From Hypoxylon rubiginosum (lineage: Eukaryota > Ascomycota > Sordariomycetes > Xylariales > Hypoxylaceae), in NCBI GenBank assembly GCA_902806565.1, contig CADCXA010000015.1:620001-684000 (forward strand): DNA of 64,000 nt, read 5' to 3'. The notes under the pieces were generated by a model that had not been told where the DNA came from, did no database searches, and saw nothing but the letters and a program-made list of their open reading frames with translations. A program made the position numbers and the translations under genes. Shown here piece by piece: positions 49,077 through 60,000 of this stretch. How positions within the stretch are numbered: position 1 is the first letter of the stretch; the number at the start of each line of letters is the position of its first letter.

Positions 49077-51065
49077 ATTTTACTTGCACCTTATGAAATT
49101 TTATTAGCGTTATGTTTTTAGCTAGCTTTTTTAATATTAATAACTTTTACCTTAAAATTAAAAAGTTATTTTATTGTTACTATTTATTATATAAATTATT
49201 TATTATAAAAACTTTTATATTTAAAGAAGATAATAAAATATTTTTAATGGGAAGTATTATTATTAAACATTTTAATTATTTTCTTAATAAATAAAACCTA
49301 GGTAAAACAAATAAATAAAAGTTTAATTAAAATATAAAAAATTAAATAAAAAAAACAATTATAGAATAATATATATGTTTTAATGTTTATATTATAATAT
49401 TTAATTAACAACTAAAAAATATATAACATTAAATAAAATTTATTCTTTTACTTAAAATCTAGTTTTAAATAAATAATAATATAATTTTTATTTTAAATAT
49501 AATAAAAATCTTAACGAAGAAACATATAATTAAAAAAGAAAATATAAATAACATTTAATAAATCCTTTATAAAATGTATATATATCTAATTAACTAATAA
49601 TTAAAGATTTATAATTCTAAGTATAATATAACTGTTTTTTAGTTTTATTAACTGTAATATAAAAGTGTAATAACTACAGTTAAAATCAAGTTTAAAGTTA
49701 ATATAATTAAGTAGGTTATTAGTATATATATTTTTTTATTACTTAGGTATATTCTTATAAAAAAAAAGCCAATACTCTTAAAAAAAAATCACTAAATATA
49801 ATATGTTAATTATAATAAAAATAATTAATATAAATATATATATATAATACTTGAAACTAATTATAACATTTAAATATATAACTTATATTTACGTAGCTTT
49901 TATAAAAAATATAAAAATAATAGGTTTTAATATTAATTAAACTATCTTAAAATACCGGCAAATAAAAAGTAATTTAATTAATAAACGAAGAAAAGTACAG
50001 TTTTTATACATTTTTAATATCATTTTAAATATTTTTAATAATAATTATATAAACTTTATAAAATAATAAATAATAAAACTTATTATTATTAATAACGTGT
50101 AAAATAATTAATATATATAATAAATTATATTTAAAATAAAAAATATAAATAATTTTTTAAATCTAATTAAATATATTATTATTATTATTAAAGAGCACGG
50201 TAACTATAAATTTTTCTTTTAAATTTATTTTATATTTTATATTAATAAAAAATATATTAATAGAAAATAAATATTAAAATAAAAAATAAAAAAAATAACA
50301 TTAAAAAATATTTATACGTTATATAACTTACTTATATATATAAATAAATAATAGATTATTAATATTTTAAACTTTAAAATAATTTATTACTTAAGTGTTT
50401 AAGTAACTTATATAAATAAATTTTTATAGTTTTATTTATATTATAATAAATATAACTTTTTATTATTTATATATATTTAAGTTTATATATATTATATTTA
50501 TATATTCAAAAATAAATAACATTAATAAATTATATTATTTAATTTATAAACTGCCTTTATGTAATTTATATATATAACTATAATATAAACTTGATATATA
50601 TTATTTAGGATATCTAGAAATAAAACTATTATTTAGTTTTAATTTTTTAAATTATTTTGATATGATTTTTAATATTAATTATAAAATAGTTTATATTATT
50701 TATATTATTATTACTAGTAACTATTAATATTTAACAATAAAAAAAAATACCAATATATTATAAACATATAAAAATAAATATAATTTCTATATTTTAAAAA
50801 CCCTTAAAAATAAATTATTTATTATATTTAACTATAAGATCTTATTATTTAATAACTATTAATAAATCCAGTTAATAAATAATATTAAATATTTTTTTAT
50901 TATAATATCATAACAATTATTTAAATTTATTAATAAAATAATATTAATAAATAATTATATTTTTTACTTAAATTTTAACTAATAGGTAATACCTGTTATT
51001 TTATTTTTATTATAAAAAAAAATAATAAACTTAAAATATAAATATAATAAATTAACTATAAGTAA

Positions 51066-51140
51066 GCTAACCTTAAATAAGTTAATTTTAAATAAACTAA
51101 CTTTAAATAAATTAACTTTAAATAAATTAATTTTAAATAA
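51066..51140. repeat. 15-bp tandem repeat, five copies
   Basis: Five adjacent 15-mers of equal length with the consensus (A/G)(C/T)TAA(C/T)(C/T)TTAAATAA. All differences are C/T or G/A transitions, so the copies fit one ancestral unit changed only by transitions. Confidence 0.9.
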
Positions 51141-52586
51141 TAAAAAAGTATTTTTATAGGCCTTAGTTATTAAGATTATAATAAACTTAAAAAAATTAAT
51201 AAATAGTTATAACTTTTTAATTAAGATTTATTATTTTATAAAAACGTTAATTAAAATTAAAATAACTTATATTATATTAAAAATATATTTAATTTAATTT
51301 AATAACCATTATATACGATATTTTATAACTTTATTTTTAAATATAAATAACTTTTTTAATAATAATAAAAATTAAATAATAATTTAAAATAACATTTATT
51401 ATTTATTTAATTATAACTATATAATTATAGTGTTAAAAAAAAATAAAAATAAAAATAATAAACTAAACGGGTTATATATATTGTGGATTTATATATTAAA
51501 CCTATTAAAACTTTTTATTAATAAAAATTTATTATATTTAAACTTTTATTATAATATTAAATACCGTTTTATCTTAAAAACGCTTTTTTAATATACACTT
51601 ATATATTTTACTTAAAATTTAATATATAATAAAATAGTTTTATTACTTAAAAATAAAAAAGTGATAAAAAATTAAAAGTTTAATTTATTATTAATAAAAT
51701 TTTAAAAAAATAAATATTATAAATAAAAACTATTAAAAACCTTAGTTAAAATATATAAATTATAAATAGGAATGTTAAAAATAGATAATTAAAAAAAAGG
51801 GAAAAAATAAGGTAAAAATTAATAATTAAAAGGCTTAAAATTAAAAGGCCTAAAATCGGGAAGTTAATAATTAAAAAATAATTATAAATATTATTTTTTA
51901 ATTTTAAAAAAAAGCTTTTTAAATTTAAATTTAAAATTTAATAATAATAACCTTAGTGTTTATTACCGGTATTATAAAAAAGCTTTTATTATATAAAGAT
52001 AAAATAAATTAAAGTTAATAACTAGTAATAATAATTATAAAAAAAAGTTTAAAATTAATAAAAAACCGAAAATAAAACGTATAAAATTAATACTAATTTT
52101 AACTTATATTAAAACTAAATAATTTAAATTTATATTTAATAATATTATATTTAAACTAAGTATTAACTTAATTTTATTATTTAATAATTTTATTAGTAAT
52201 AATAATAACATTTAAATTAATAATAAATAAAATTTTAATAAATATAAATACGATAATATTTTAATAATTAAAGAAAATAACAGTTACTAATTAAAAAATT
52301 TCCAAGGAAAAAAATGGTAAAATTTAAATAAGAATTTAAAAAAAATAAATATAGGTATAGGTATAAGGTATAAAGCGTAAGTAAAATAATTAATATAAAT
52401 ATATTAATTAAAAAAAAGTAATGTAAATTAATAAAAAATTCTAATAAAAAATAATAAATTTAATAATTAAATATTAATTTTATAATTTTCATTTTATATT
52501 TTTATAAATAAATTCTAATTAATTTAAATTACACAAAGTTAATATGGTATAATAATGAAATACTTATATAATTTAAAAAAAAAACC

Positions 52587-53425
52587 CATAGCTTCCCTCC
52601 CGGCCATACTTGCACGGCCAGGTTACACAGCTAGTTGTTTATATTATTGTATTATAACGCCCAATAACTACATGTAAGTAAAGAAGTTAAGGTAAGGTAA
52701 GGTAAGGTAAGGCACCTCCTAATTTTGGCACTTGTTAGGAATCATGCAACAAAACGCTATATCCGTGCACTTGATGAGATGAGCAATGAGCGACGAGCAA
52801 CGATTTGGCTGCTTGGACATCGCACCTGATAGCAGAGGAATGTACTCCACCATCGAAGCGCCTACTCTCCGCCAAGTGCTACCTTACCACTTTGCTTATC
52901 GGCAACCCTCATATGCTCATATGTTATATGCATGTAGCAATTGGGGTTCAGAGCTCTAGAGATTTTTTTTACTTCACGCTTCACCTCAACGCCACCGCCG
53001 TCGCAAGGTTCCCTTGGTATGTCTGTTCCTGCACTTTGTGCATCACCCACAATTTGATCCCGTTTCCTATAAACATTGGTCGAGACAAAGGAAACAACTT
53101 ATTACAGACATATTATCGAAGAACCCCGCACTCTGTATTTCCCCAGACCTACCGACTATCTGGAACTAATTCGTTCATTCGTTCATTCGAGCATCACACC
53201 TTTGTTCTATTCGATTAGAACCCCCCTTCGCGATCTTCCCGGGTGAGGTGACGAGCTGGATTGCTCGTTTCTGAGTAAACCAGACCTCACCCGCCCAGAA
53301 TATCTGCTCTGAAGTACCGGCACATCCGGCCACGAGAGACTTCAAAAATTCACCTGCGTGAATAAGCCGCATTAGAGCTTCTCTTCCTCGTTGTCTTGTC
53401 CTCTACCAGGTTGAGCAGTCTAATC
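52587..53425. other. Right border of AT block and rhodanese promoter
   Basis: Normal composition returns at about 52587. A 137-codon frame at 52805-53218 is open but has no family pattern and no splice-linked partner. The rest is probably the promoter and leader of the rhodanese gene. No RNA gene was recognised. Confidence 0.5.
52686..52712. repeat. (TAAGG)n, about five copies
   Basis: Five adjacent TAAGG pentamers about 100 bp inside the right border of the AT block. It is not a fungal telomere repeat (which is TTAGGG). Confidence 0.9.
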
Positions 53426-54504
53426 ATGGCTACTTTCACGATACTTCGCTCCACGAGAGCTTTCCTCCCGCGACAAAGCTTCCAAAAGTACCAGATCAGC
53501 ACTATACAACCGCGTCGACACCTTTCCTCATATCTCGTAACACCGCAAGAGCTAGCGAAAGCTCTGAAAAAGAGTCCTCCCTCTCCCATCAGCCCCGAAC
53601 CGAGAGTCATACCTCTATGTGCCGCCTGGTTTCTACCCAATGACGAACGCAAAGGCATCGAGGTCTACCGCGAGAAGCGAATCCCGAAAGCCCGCTTCTT
53701 TGACCTCGATAAGGTCATTGATAAGCACAGTCCATTTCCCCATATGCTTCCGAGCCCCAAGACATTCGCCGAAGCGATGAGCTCTCTAGGTATTAGGAAG
53801 GACGATACGGTGGTGGTCTATGATACAAAAGAGCTAGGCATATTCAGCGCGCCGCGAGTGGGATGGACTCTCCGGGTCTTTGGCCACCCCAAGGTTCATG
53901 TCCTAAACAACTTCAAGCTATGGGTTGAGGAGGGCTTCCCTACAGAGTCAGGCGAGCTCTACAATGTGGAGTGCAATCCGTACCCTATTCCGAAGCTCGA
54001 CGAGACCAAACTCGCAAGCTTCGAACAGGTTCGGGAGGTTGCCCTAGATTCCAACAAGGAAGGCGCCGAGGGTATCCAGATTCTCGACGCAAGACCCAAT
54101 GGCAGATTCACTGGCAAGGATCCCGAGCCTAGAGAGGGTTTATCTTCCGGTCACATGCCAGGTTCTATCAATATCCCTTTCAGTGCTGTTCTCGACCCCC
54201 AGACGAAAGCTTTCTTGCCGAAGGATCAGCTGAAGAGGATATTCGAGGAGAAGAAAGTAGATCCGTCGAAGCCTATCATCTCGACTTGTGGTACCGGAGT
54301 GACGGCGGTTGTGATCGATACTGCTCTAGAGGAGGCAGGTTATGGCTCTCCGGAAACTCGGAGAGTCTACGATGGCAGTTGGACGTAAGTCAAAAATCAG
54401 TTTTCACTCGATTACACGTCTTTAAAATGAGAGACTAACCAGTGAGTAGTGAGTGGGCGCAACAAGTCAAGCCCTCAGACTCTCTCATTCGTAAGGATGA
54501 GTAA
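53426..54504 (+). CDS. Two-domain rhodanese, mercaptopyruvate/thiosulfate sulfurtransferase
   Basis: Two exons: 53426-54384 and 54450-54504, giving 337 aa. The family moves sulfane sulfur from 3-mercaptopyruvate or thiosulfate to acceptors; yeast Tum1 feeds sulfur to tRNA thiolation. The first 35 residues are Arg/Ser/Phe-rich with no acidic residues (TILRSTRAFLPRQSFQKYQI), which looks like a mitochondrial presequence. The first rhodanese domain (about 40-180) has the inactive site position and contains IPKARFFDLDKV and VVYDTKELGIFSAPR. The second domain (about 210-335) has SSGHMPGSINIPF and the active Cys288 in the loop CGTGVT. That loop is of mercaptopyruvate type (Gly-rich) rather than the CRKGVT of thiosulfate enzymes. 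The last exon adds TEWAQQVKPSD. It is the first gene right of the AT block. Confidence 0.9.
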
Positions 54505-55353
54505 GCTGCCATGAAGCCACGACCAGAGAACGATGATGAGATACCCTCCCCCCTAAGAATTCGTTGTGTTTTTATATTGATTTTAATGCACAACTCCCTC
54601 ATGCTTCTTCCTAGTTTGCATTGTTTGCATTCAAATATGATTCGAGTATGATTCACACATTGCCTACTCTACTTATTGTCGTTCTGGGAACAGTCAAGTT
54701 GGGCCGGGGATAGTTTCGGCTACCAAAATTCAGAAAGATCCTGTAAATACTGCCTAGACCTTTGAAATGCAACCGCGAGGTGTTCACGGTAACCATAATT
54801 TGGCCTAGGTTACGGGCTTTGCATTGGTGTATGCGTTAGACGATGGAAAAAAATCAAAATTCATTCTCATCCATAAGATATACACGTGCCTCTGCGAACG
54901 AGTTGTTACTGGTGACTCCTATAAGTCCTGTCTATGAAGCTTCTAAACTTCGTCGGGCACAAGTATAACGTGGATCTAAACCCGAACATATGTACCTGTC
55001 AATAGCCGCCCAAAGATGCACATATAGTTAAGGTCTAGCAACAGAAGCTATAGTAAATGGCGATCTAAAAGGGGGGGAAAACGGACCCATAATTTCCTAG
55101 CTGGAGATACTTCGGTACTTGTACAGTAAAATACACAGGCGCACTGACCACCTCGGCTGGGGTCCAGTCTCCCACAAACCCAGAAACGAAATTCAAAAAA
55201 TTGTAGGACCCCTCCACGGCCAAAATTCCTAAATTTCGAACTTAGGTTAACCCCCAACACCGCAACCTACGAAAAGCTCAATTCGGGAGCTTCGCATTGC
55301 GCAAACGACACTAACCAATTCACAACAGCCAACCGTCTTCCGAACAATTCAAT
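54505..55353. other. Intergenic, ribosomal protein promoter
   Basis: About 850 bp. The 3' end of the rhodanese gene and the promoter of the ribosomal protein gene share it. No TATA box is evident. The last 90 bases carry a short leader with CTAACC and CAACAGCC words. No gene seen. Confidence 0.5.
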
Positions 55354-56351
55354 ATGGCTGACCGAGGTGGCGCTGCTCCTGCTGCTGGCGGTGCTGGCGG
55401 TCCCGGCGGTGCCCGTGGTGGTTTCGGTTCCAGAGGTGACCGAGGCGGCGATCGTGGCCGTGGTCGTGGCAGAGGCCGTGGCCGACGAGGTGGAAACAAG
55501 GACAGCGAGAAGGAATGGATGCCCGTTACCAAGCTGGGTCGTCTCGTGAAGGCCGGCAAGATCAAGAGCATGGAGGAGATCTACCTGCACTCTCTCCCCA
55601 TCAAGGAGTATCAGATCGTCGACTTCTTCCTACCCAAGCTCAAGGACGAGGTCATGAAGGTACGATTGCTCCTAGAAAACACTTGAGAACCATATGAATA
55701 TCGCATTTGAGCAATTTTGCAGCTTGCGACTCGAGGTCAAGCGAATCAAGGCACTAACGTCCATCCCAAATATAGATCAAGCCCGTCCAGAAGCAGACCC
55801 GTGCCGGTCAGCGTACCCGATTCAAGGCTATCGTCATCATCGGTGACTCGGAGGGCCACGTCGGTCTCGGTATCAAGACTTCCAAGGAAGTTGCCACTGC
55901 TATTCGTGCCGCTATCATCATCGCCAAGCTCAGCGTTATCCCCGTCCGTCGTGGCTTCTGGGGTACCAACCTTGGTCTCCCTCACTCTCTGCCCGTCAAG
56001 GAGAGCGGAAAGTGCGGTTCCGTTACCGTCAGAGTATGTCGAAAACACCAGTAGAAATTTTGTGAGGACTACCAATGCTAACCAAATTCGTAGCTTATCC
56101 CTGCCCCTCGTGGTACCCAGATTGTCGCATCTCCTGCTGTCAAACGTCTCCTACAACTCGCCGGTATCGAGGATGCTTACACCTCTTCTTCCGGTTCGAC
56201 CAAGACCCTCGAGAACACCCTGAAGGCTACGTTCGCTGCCATCTCCAACACGTACGGATTCTTGACGCCCAACCTGTGGTCTGAGACGAAGTTGATCCGA
56301 AGCCCGTTGGAGGAGTACGCGGATACTCTCCGGGAAGGAAAGCGTTACTAA
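55354..56351 (+). CDS. rps2: 40S ribosomal protein uS5 (S2)
   Basis: Three exons: 55354-55659, 55776-56033 and 56094-56351, all phase 0, giving 273 aa. The protein sits near the mRNA entry channel and decoding site of the small subunit and takes part in 40S assembly. Residues 8-48 are the usual Gly/Arg-rich (RGRGRGRG) extension, a likely arginine-methylation region. The S5 N-terminal fold runs from about [14 protein letters not shown] through [19 protein letters not shown] and [17 protein letters not shown]. The C-terminal domain contains [17 protein letters not shown] and [20 protein letters not shown]. The length and all blocks match the eukaryotic family. Confidence 0.97.
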
Positions 56352-57063
56352 GTGCGGGATTTGGGCATTCGGCGTGGGTTCGGTTTTTGCTTTCTAATGC
56401 ATAGGTGCCAGGTCGGCAGATATCAGACTAAGGCAGCAAAAATGGCAACTCTGTTCTGAACAACAATTGACTTCTCACTTTGCGTATCGTGCAACTCCTG
56501 AACTGTTGGCTCGATAATGATCCCAACCCTATGAACAAGTCTTATAGTGCGGAAACAGTTTTCTATGGTGATATTTTCCTTCGAGGCTAACCAAGTTTCT
56601 ACCTGCGGTTAGTCGCAGCTCATGTCTTGCTCGACTATCGTGGCTGACGAATGTTAAGCGCCTTCTAAGATACAAACCCCTAATAAGCAGCAGGAATAGC
56701 ATCTCGACAGTGACACCATGACGTCTTCTAATTATTAGCTGCTTCCACATGTGTATAATTCCAGATACCTCCTGCCATACTCGTGTTGAAGAAAGAGAAG
56801 TAGCAGTTGGTGAGCAAGGATGTTGGTCACATTGGACCTCGATGTTCGAATCACCTCTAATTCTTTTCTCTCCCTCTCGTCTCCATCACTGTTTTTGGCT
56901 TCTGGTTGCTCCAAACGAGTTTGTTTTGGTGTTTTGGTCTTACGTTTTGGTCTGGTTTTGGGAGTCTTCTTTCACTCACGATAAAACCCCCCTTTTTGGA
57001 CCATATCGTTTTGTCCTTGGGTTCGAACTCCCGGATTTTGGTCTGAAGCAACGTATCCCAATA
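56352..57063. other. Intergenic, WSC protein leader
   Basis: About 710 bp. The frame running from 56749 into the WSC gene is open but its first 105 codons are Trp/Phe-rich and unlike the protein's own composition, so it is treated as leader. A GGTTCGAACTCCC word at 57020 resembles a tRNA B box but has no tRNA fold around it. Confidence 0.5.
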
Positions 57064-60000
57064 ATGCCGGGCTGTTCTCCGTCTCCGAAATTAGCGAGAA
57101 TCCTCTTCTTTACCACCATCTTTATCTTCGGCCTCCTCATTGCTGTCTCTGTCTGGAACTGCGTCACTTATTACACGCCCGATGACAGTAGCTCATCGAC
57201 TGAGACCAGTACGCTGATCGAGCAACCGCTTGCTGAAGATAATGGGACGCAAAGTTTATATGCGGAACGGGGCCTTGGTGTGGGATCACTTTCTCACATT
57301 GTTCCCAGCCCTATCTCGGGTCTCTTGCCAGATACAGCCACATCATTGTGGTCAAACATCACAGGCGATTTGAACGGCATGGCAACTATCATGAACTCGT
57401 CAAGTATTGGGAATTCCGAAGCTATGTCCTTGTCAGACGATCAACCAACCTTGCCGATTACCTTACAGCCCGAGCCGACTAGCTCTGAAGTTGCTGCCCT
57501 CGCAGGGAAGCTTGGAAGTCTTCTCGGTGGAGCTGTTCCTCTAGCTGCTCCCAGCATCATTCGCGAAGCAACCTCTCAGGCTCAAGTCCTGGCGGCTTCT
57601 GTCGAAGCGATCGCCACCGATATTGCGTCAGTAGCTAGTCAAGTTGATGCTAGTCAACTGCCAGCTCCTGATGCCCTGAAGACTGCGGAGGGTTTGTTGG
57701 AAAGTCTAGATGCAGCGGTTGGTAGCATCGCGAAAAACATCGCGCCTACATCTGGACTCCCTGCGCCGATATTAGATGACCTATCCAAAGCTATGAGCAG
57801 CGATCTCGGCGATATTGTGAAGGTGGCGAATGGCCCTATCTCCTTAGTTGGCGATCTCATTGAGGACAACATATGCGAGATCACAATCATTGTTGACGAC
57901 ATCCCCTCCACTGTTGCCGGCCTCTGCGGTGATATGACTTCGACAGTAGACGACAGTGCTTCCGCTTCTATCACGGAGTCTTCTGCATCCAACACTCAGA
58001 CTTCTTCAACGACGGAAGTACCTCTAAGCGCGACCTTTTCTAATTCAGCGAATATTGCATCGTGGGCTACATCGCTAACATCCCCTACGCTAGCTACCTT
58101 GGCTAGCTCTGGCTCTTCTCTGCCTATAAATTCTCCCGGATCCGCCTCGCAAACTACAATGTCTCTATCACCAAATGCAGCAGACGGTTCGGGCAGTGAA
58201 GCGGGTAAGCAAACGTCCACTTCAAGCGAAGTTACATCGCCAGCTGGGATGAGCCGTGGCACTACTTTGAATATTCAACCGAGCAATACGCCTTCGGTCA
58301 CATCAGCTTCAGTGTCACCTCAATCCGGACCTCAGAATTCGGCACCATTTACATCGATAGGAGCGGGCTCTGACAGCAACGGTCAACCAGTACCTAGCAC
58401 ATCCAACGAGGCAGGTGCAGAATCAGTGACAGGAGAATCTAACCTTACTACGATCCCTCGCCCATCATTGACGGCTTCCGTGCATCCAGGGATAGGAGTC
58501 TCTTCCAGGGTGACCACCACTGGTAGTAAGTTAGATACAGTCATTCTTTAGGCTCCAAGCAACCTTAGTCTAACATTTGGTAGCCGATGAGATCGTTACC
58601 ATAACAGAAAGCATCACCGTCACAGAGGACTGCGCATTGCCGCCACTTCGGTCCGTCTTCTTGTAAGTTTGAACCTAACAATATAGATTCTGAAACCTAT
58701 GGCTAATTAACATCCATATAGAGTTGGGCAAACTTCTACTCTTACTGTTTACGCCTACAGCCCATGTCCAACGCTTTCACCTTGTCCAGAATGTGCTGCT
58801 CCCACTTGTCATTGCCCCGAGGCCGGAGGCGGCCCCCTTACTACGTCCCCGTCAGGAGGCAATGGCTCTCGAGGGCCATGTCCGGGTTTAGGGTATACTT
58901 GCGATGACTGTCTTGACGGATGGTTTTGTCCGCCTCCACAGACCCCAGCTCAATCTGCCCCTTGCGGCTTTGGCTGGCCATGCGCTCATTGCGATGGAGG
59001 CTGGTTCTGTGTTCCCCATCCAACGCAAGGTCCAGATACTTGCTCAGAGTCTAGTGGCCCTACTTCCAATGGTGCTGGCACTATTACATCTACGGTTACA
59101 TTGCCTGCAGCTTCTCCTGGGCCGAGCTCGACGCAACCAACGGGAGCAAGTCCAGATCATCCACACCCCAAGATCCCTGACAGAGCCTCGGGATGGGGCT
59201 ACTGCGGCTGTTGGGCTGATCAGCCGGAGAAACGAGCACTGAATATGGAATCTGCTCTTAACTTAGGCCCACTTACAAACGCAGGCTGCGTCCAGCATTG
59301 CATTGGTCGTGGATTTCTCATGGCAGGCACCGAAAACGGGAGCGAATGCTATTGTGGAAACTTCATGAACGGCACGCAGAAACTCGACGATTCCGTATGC
59401 TCAACTCCGTGTTCTGGTGATCCCAGGCAGGCCTGTGGTGGCAGTGATGCCCTCTGTTGTTACAGCTCCGATGGTGAGGCACACGGCTGGGCCAGTGCCG
59501 GACCGCAACCTTTACCCGCAACCGTCAAGCCTCCCGAGGTTGTTTCGATGGCTGTTGGTGGTGTTGCCCAATCAATAGTCACAGAACCAGCAATTGTGTT
59601 TCCTGCTCCGGGTGGTGATATGAGCCAGTTGATTAGTCAATTTGGGCAGAAGACGCAACAACCAGAGGGTCAGATGCCGAGCGGTATAGGTGCCAACTCG
59701 GCACCTAACGGTAGCGGAGGGTCGGCACCGGGATCACCTGCGAATTCGCCTAGTACAGGTGGCGGTAACGCTCCAGGTCACGGTACTTCACAGGGCTCGA
59801 ATTCGAATGGCGGCACGGAGGCAGGTTCTACTACGCCTGGAGGCACTCCAACGGAGCCTCCTAGTGGAAATCCCAACTCGCCGAGCGAAACCGGTGGCGC
59901 CAACTCAGGAACCAACCCGAGCTCGGCTTCAAACGGCGGCGCTGGAGATTTGACGGGGAACGGTGGTGGCCAAACCTCGCCTTTACCAGGGCAGGGCCAG

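Larger units (their letters stand above)
38761..52586. repeat. Extremely AT-rich block, probable RIP-degraded heterochromatin
   Basis: About 13.8 kb at roughly 90 percent A+T by eye, with sharp edges against normal sequence on both sides. It contains no gene; the two longest frames (82 and 60 codons) are chance products of the composition. Stops are everywhere in all frames. In parts of the block, such as 39781-39840, no CpA or TpG remains although C and G are still present in other contexts, which is the mark expected from RIP acting on CpA sites; other parts do keep some CpA. No terminal repeats, target-site duplication or readable transposon protein could be found. Small tandem arrays inside are listed separately. 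Alternatives are a small regional centromere or a subtelomere-like island. Confidence 0.85.

Noticed and set aside
48978..51140. CRISPR-like arrays in the AT block
   Set aside because: The repeats are contiguous tandem units without unique spacers, in a eukaryotic genome.
38761..52586. Mitochondrial DNA insertion as origin of the AT block
   Set aside because: No readable mitochondrial protein, rRNA or tRNA feature is seen, stops occur in all frames, and A+T exceeds that of typical fungal mitochondrial coding DNA.
52686..52712. Telomere-like repeat
   Set aside because: The unit is TAAGG with five copies only and lies inside a chromosome arm between genes; fungal telomeres are TTAGGG.
52805..53218. 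137-codon frame between AT block and rhodanese gene
   Set aside because: No family resemblance, irregular composition with many Cys and His, and no splice continuation. Kept as possible noise.
57000..57060. tRNA-like B box GGTTCGAACTCCC
   Set aside because: The flanking bases do not form the T stem, no A box or acceptor stem lies upstream, and it falls in the leader of the WSC gene.
56749..57063. 105-codon N-terminal extension of the WSC protein
   Set aside because: Trp/Phe-rich without relation to the rest. The ATG at 57064 gives a normal signal-anchor start.
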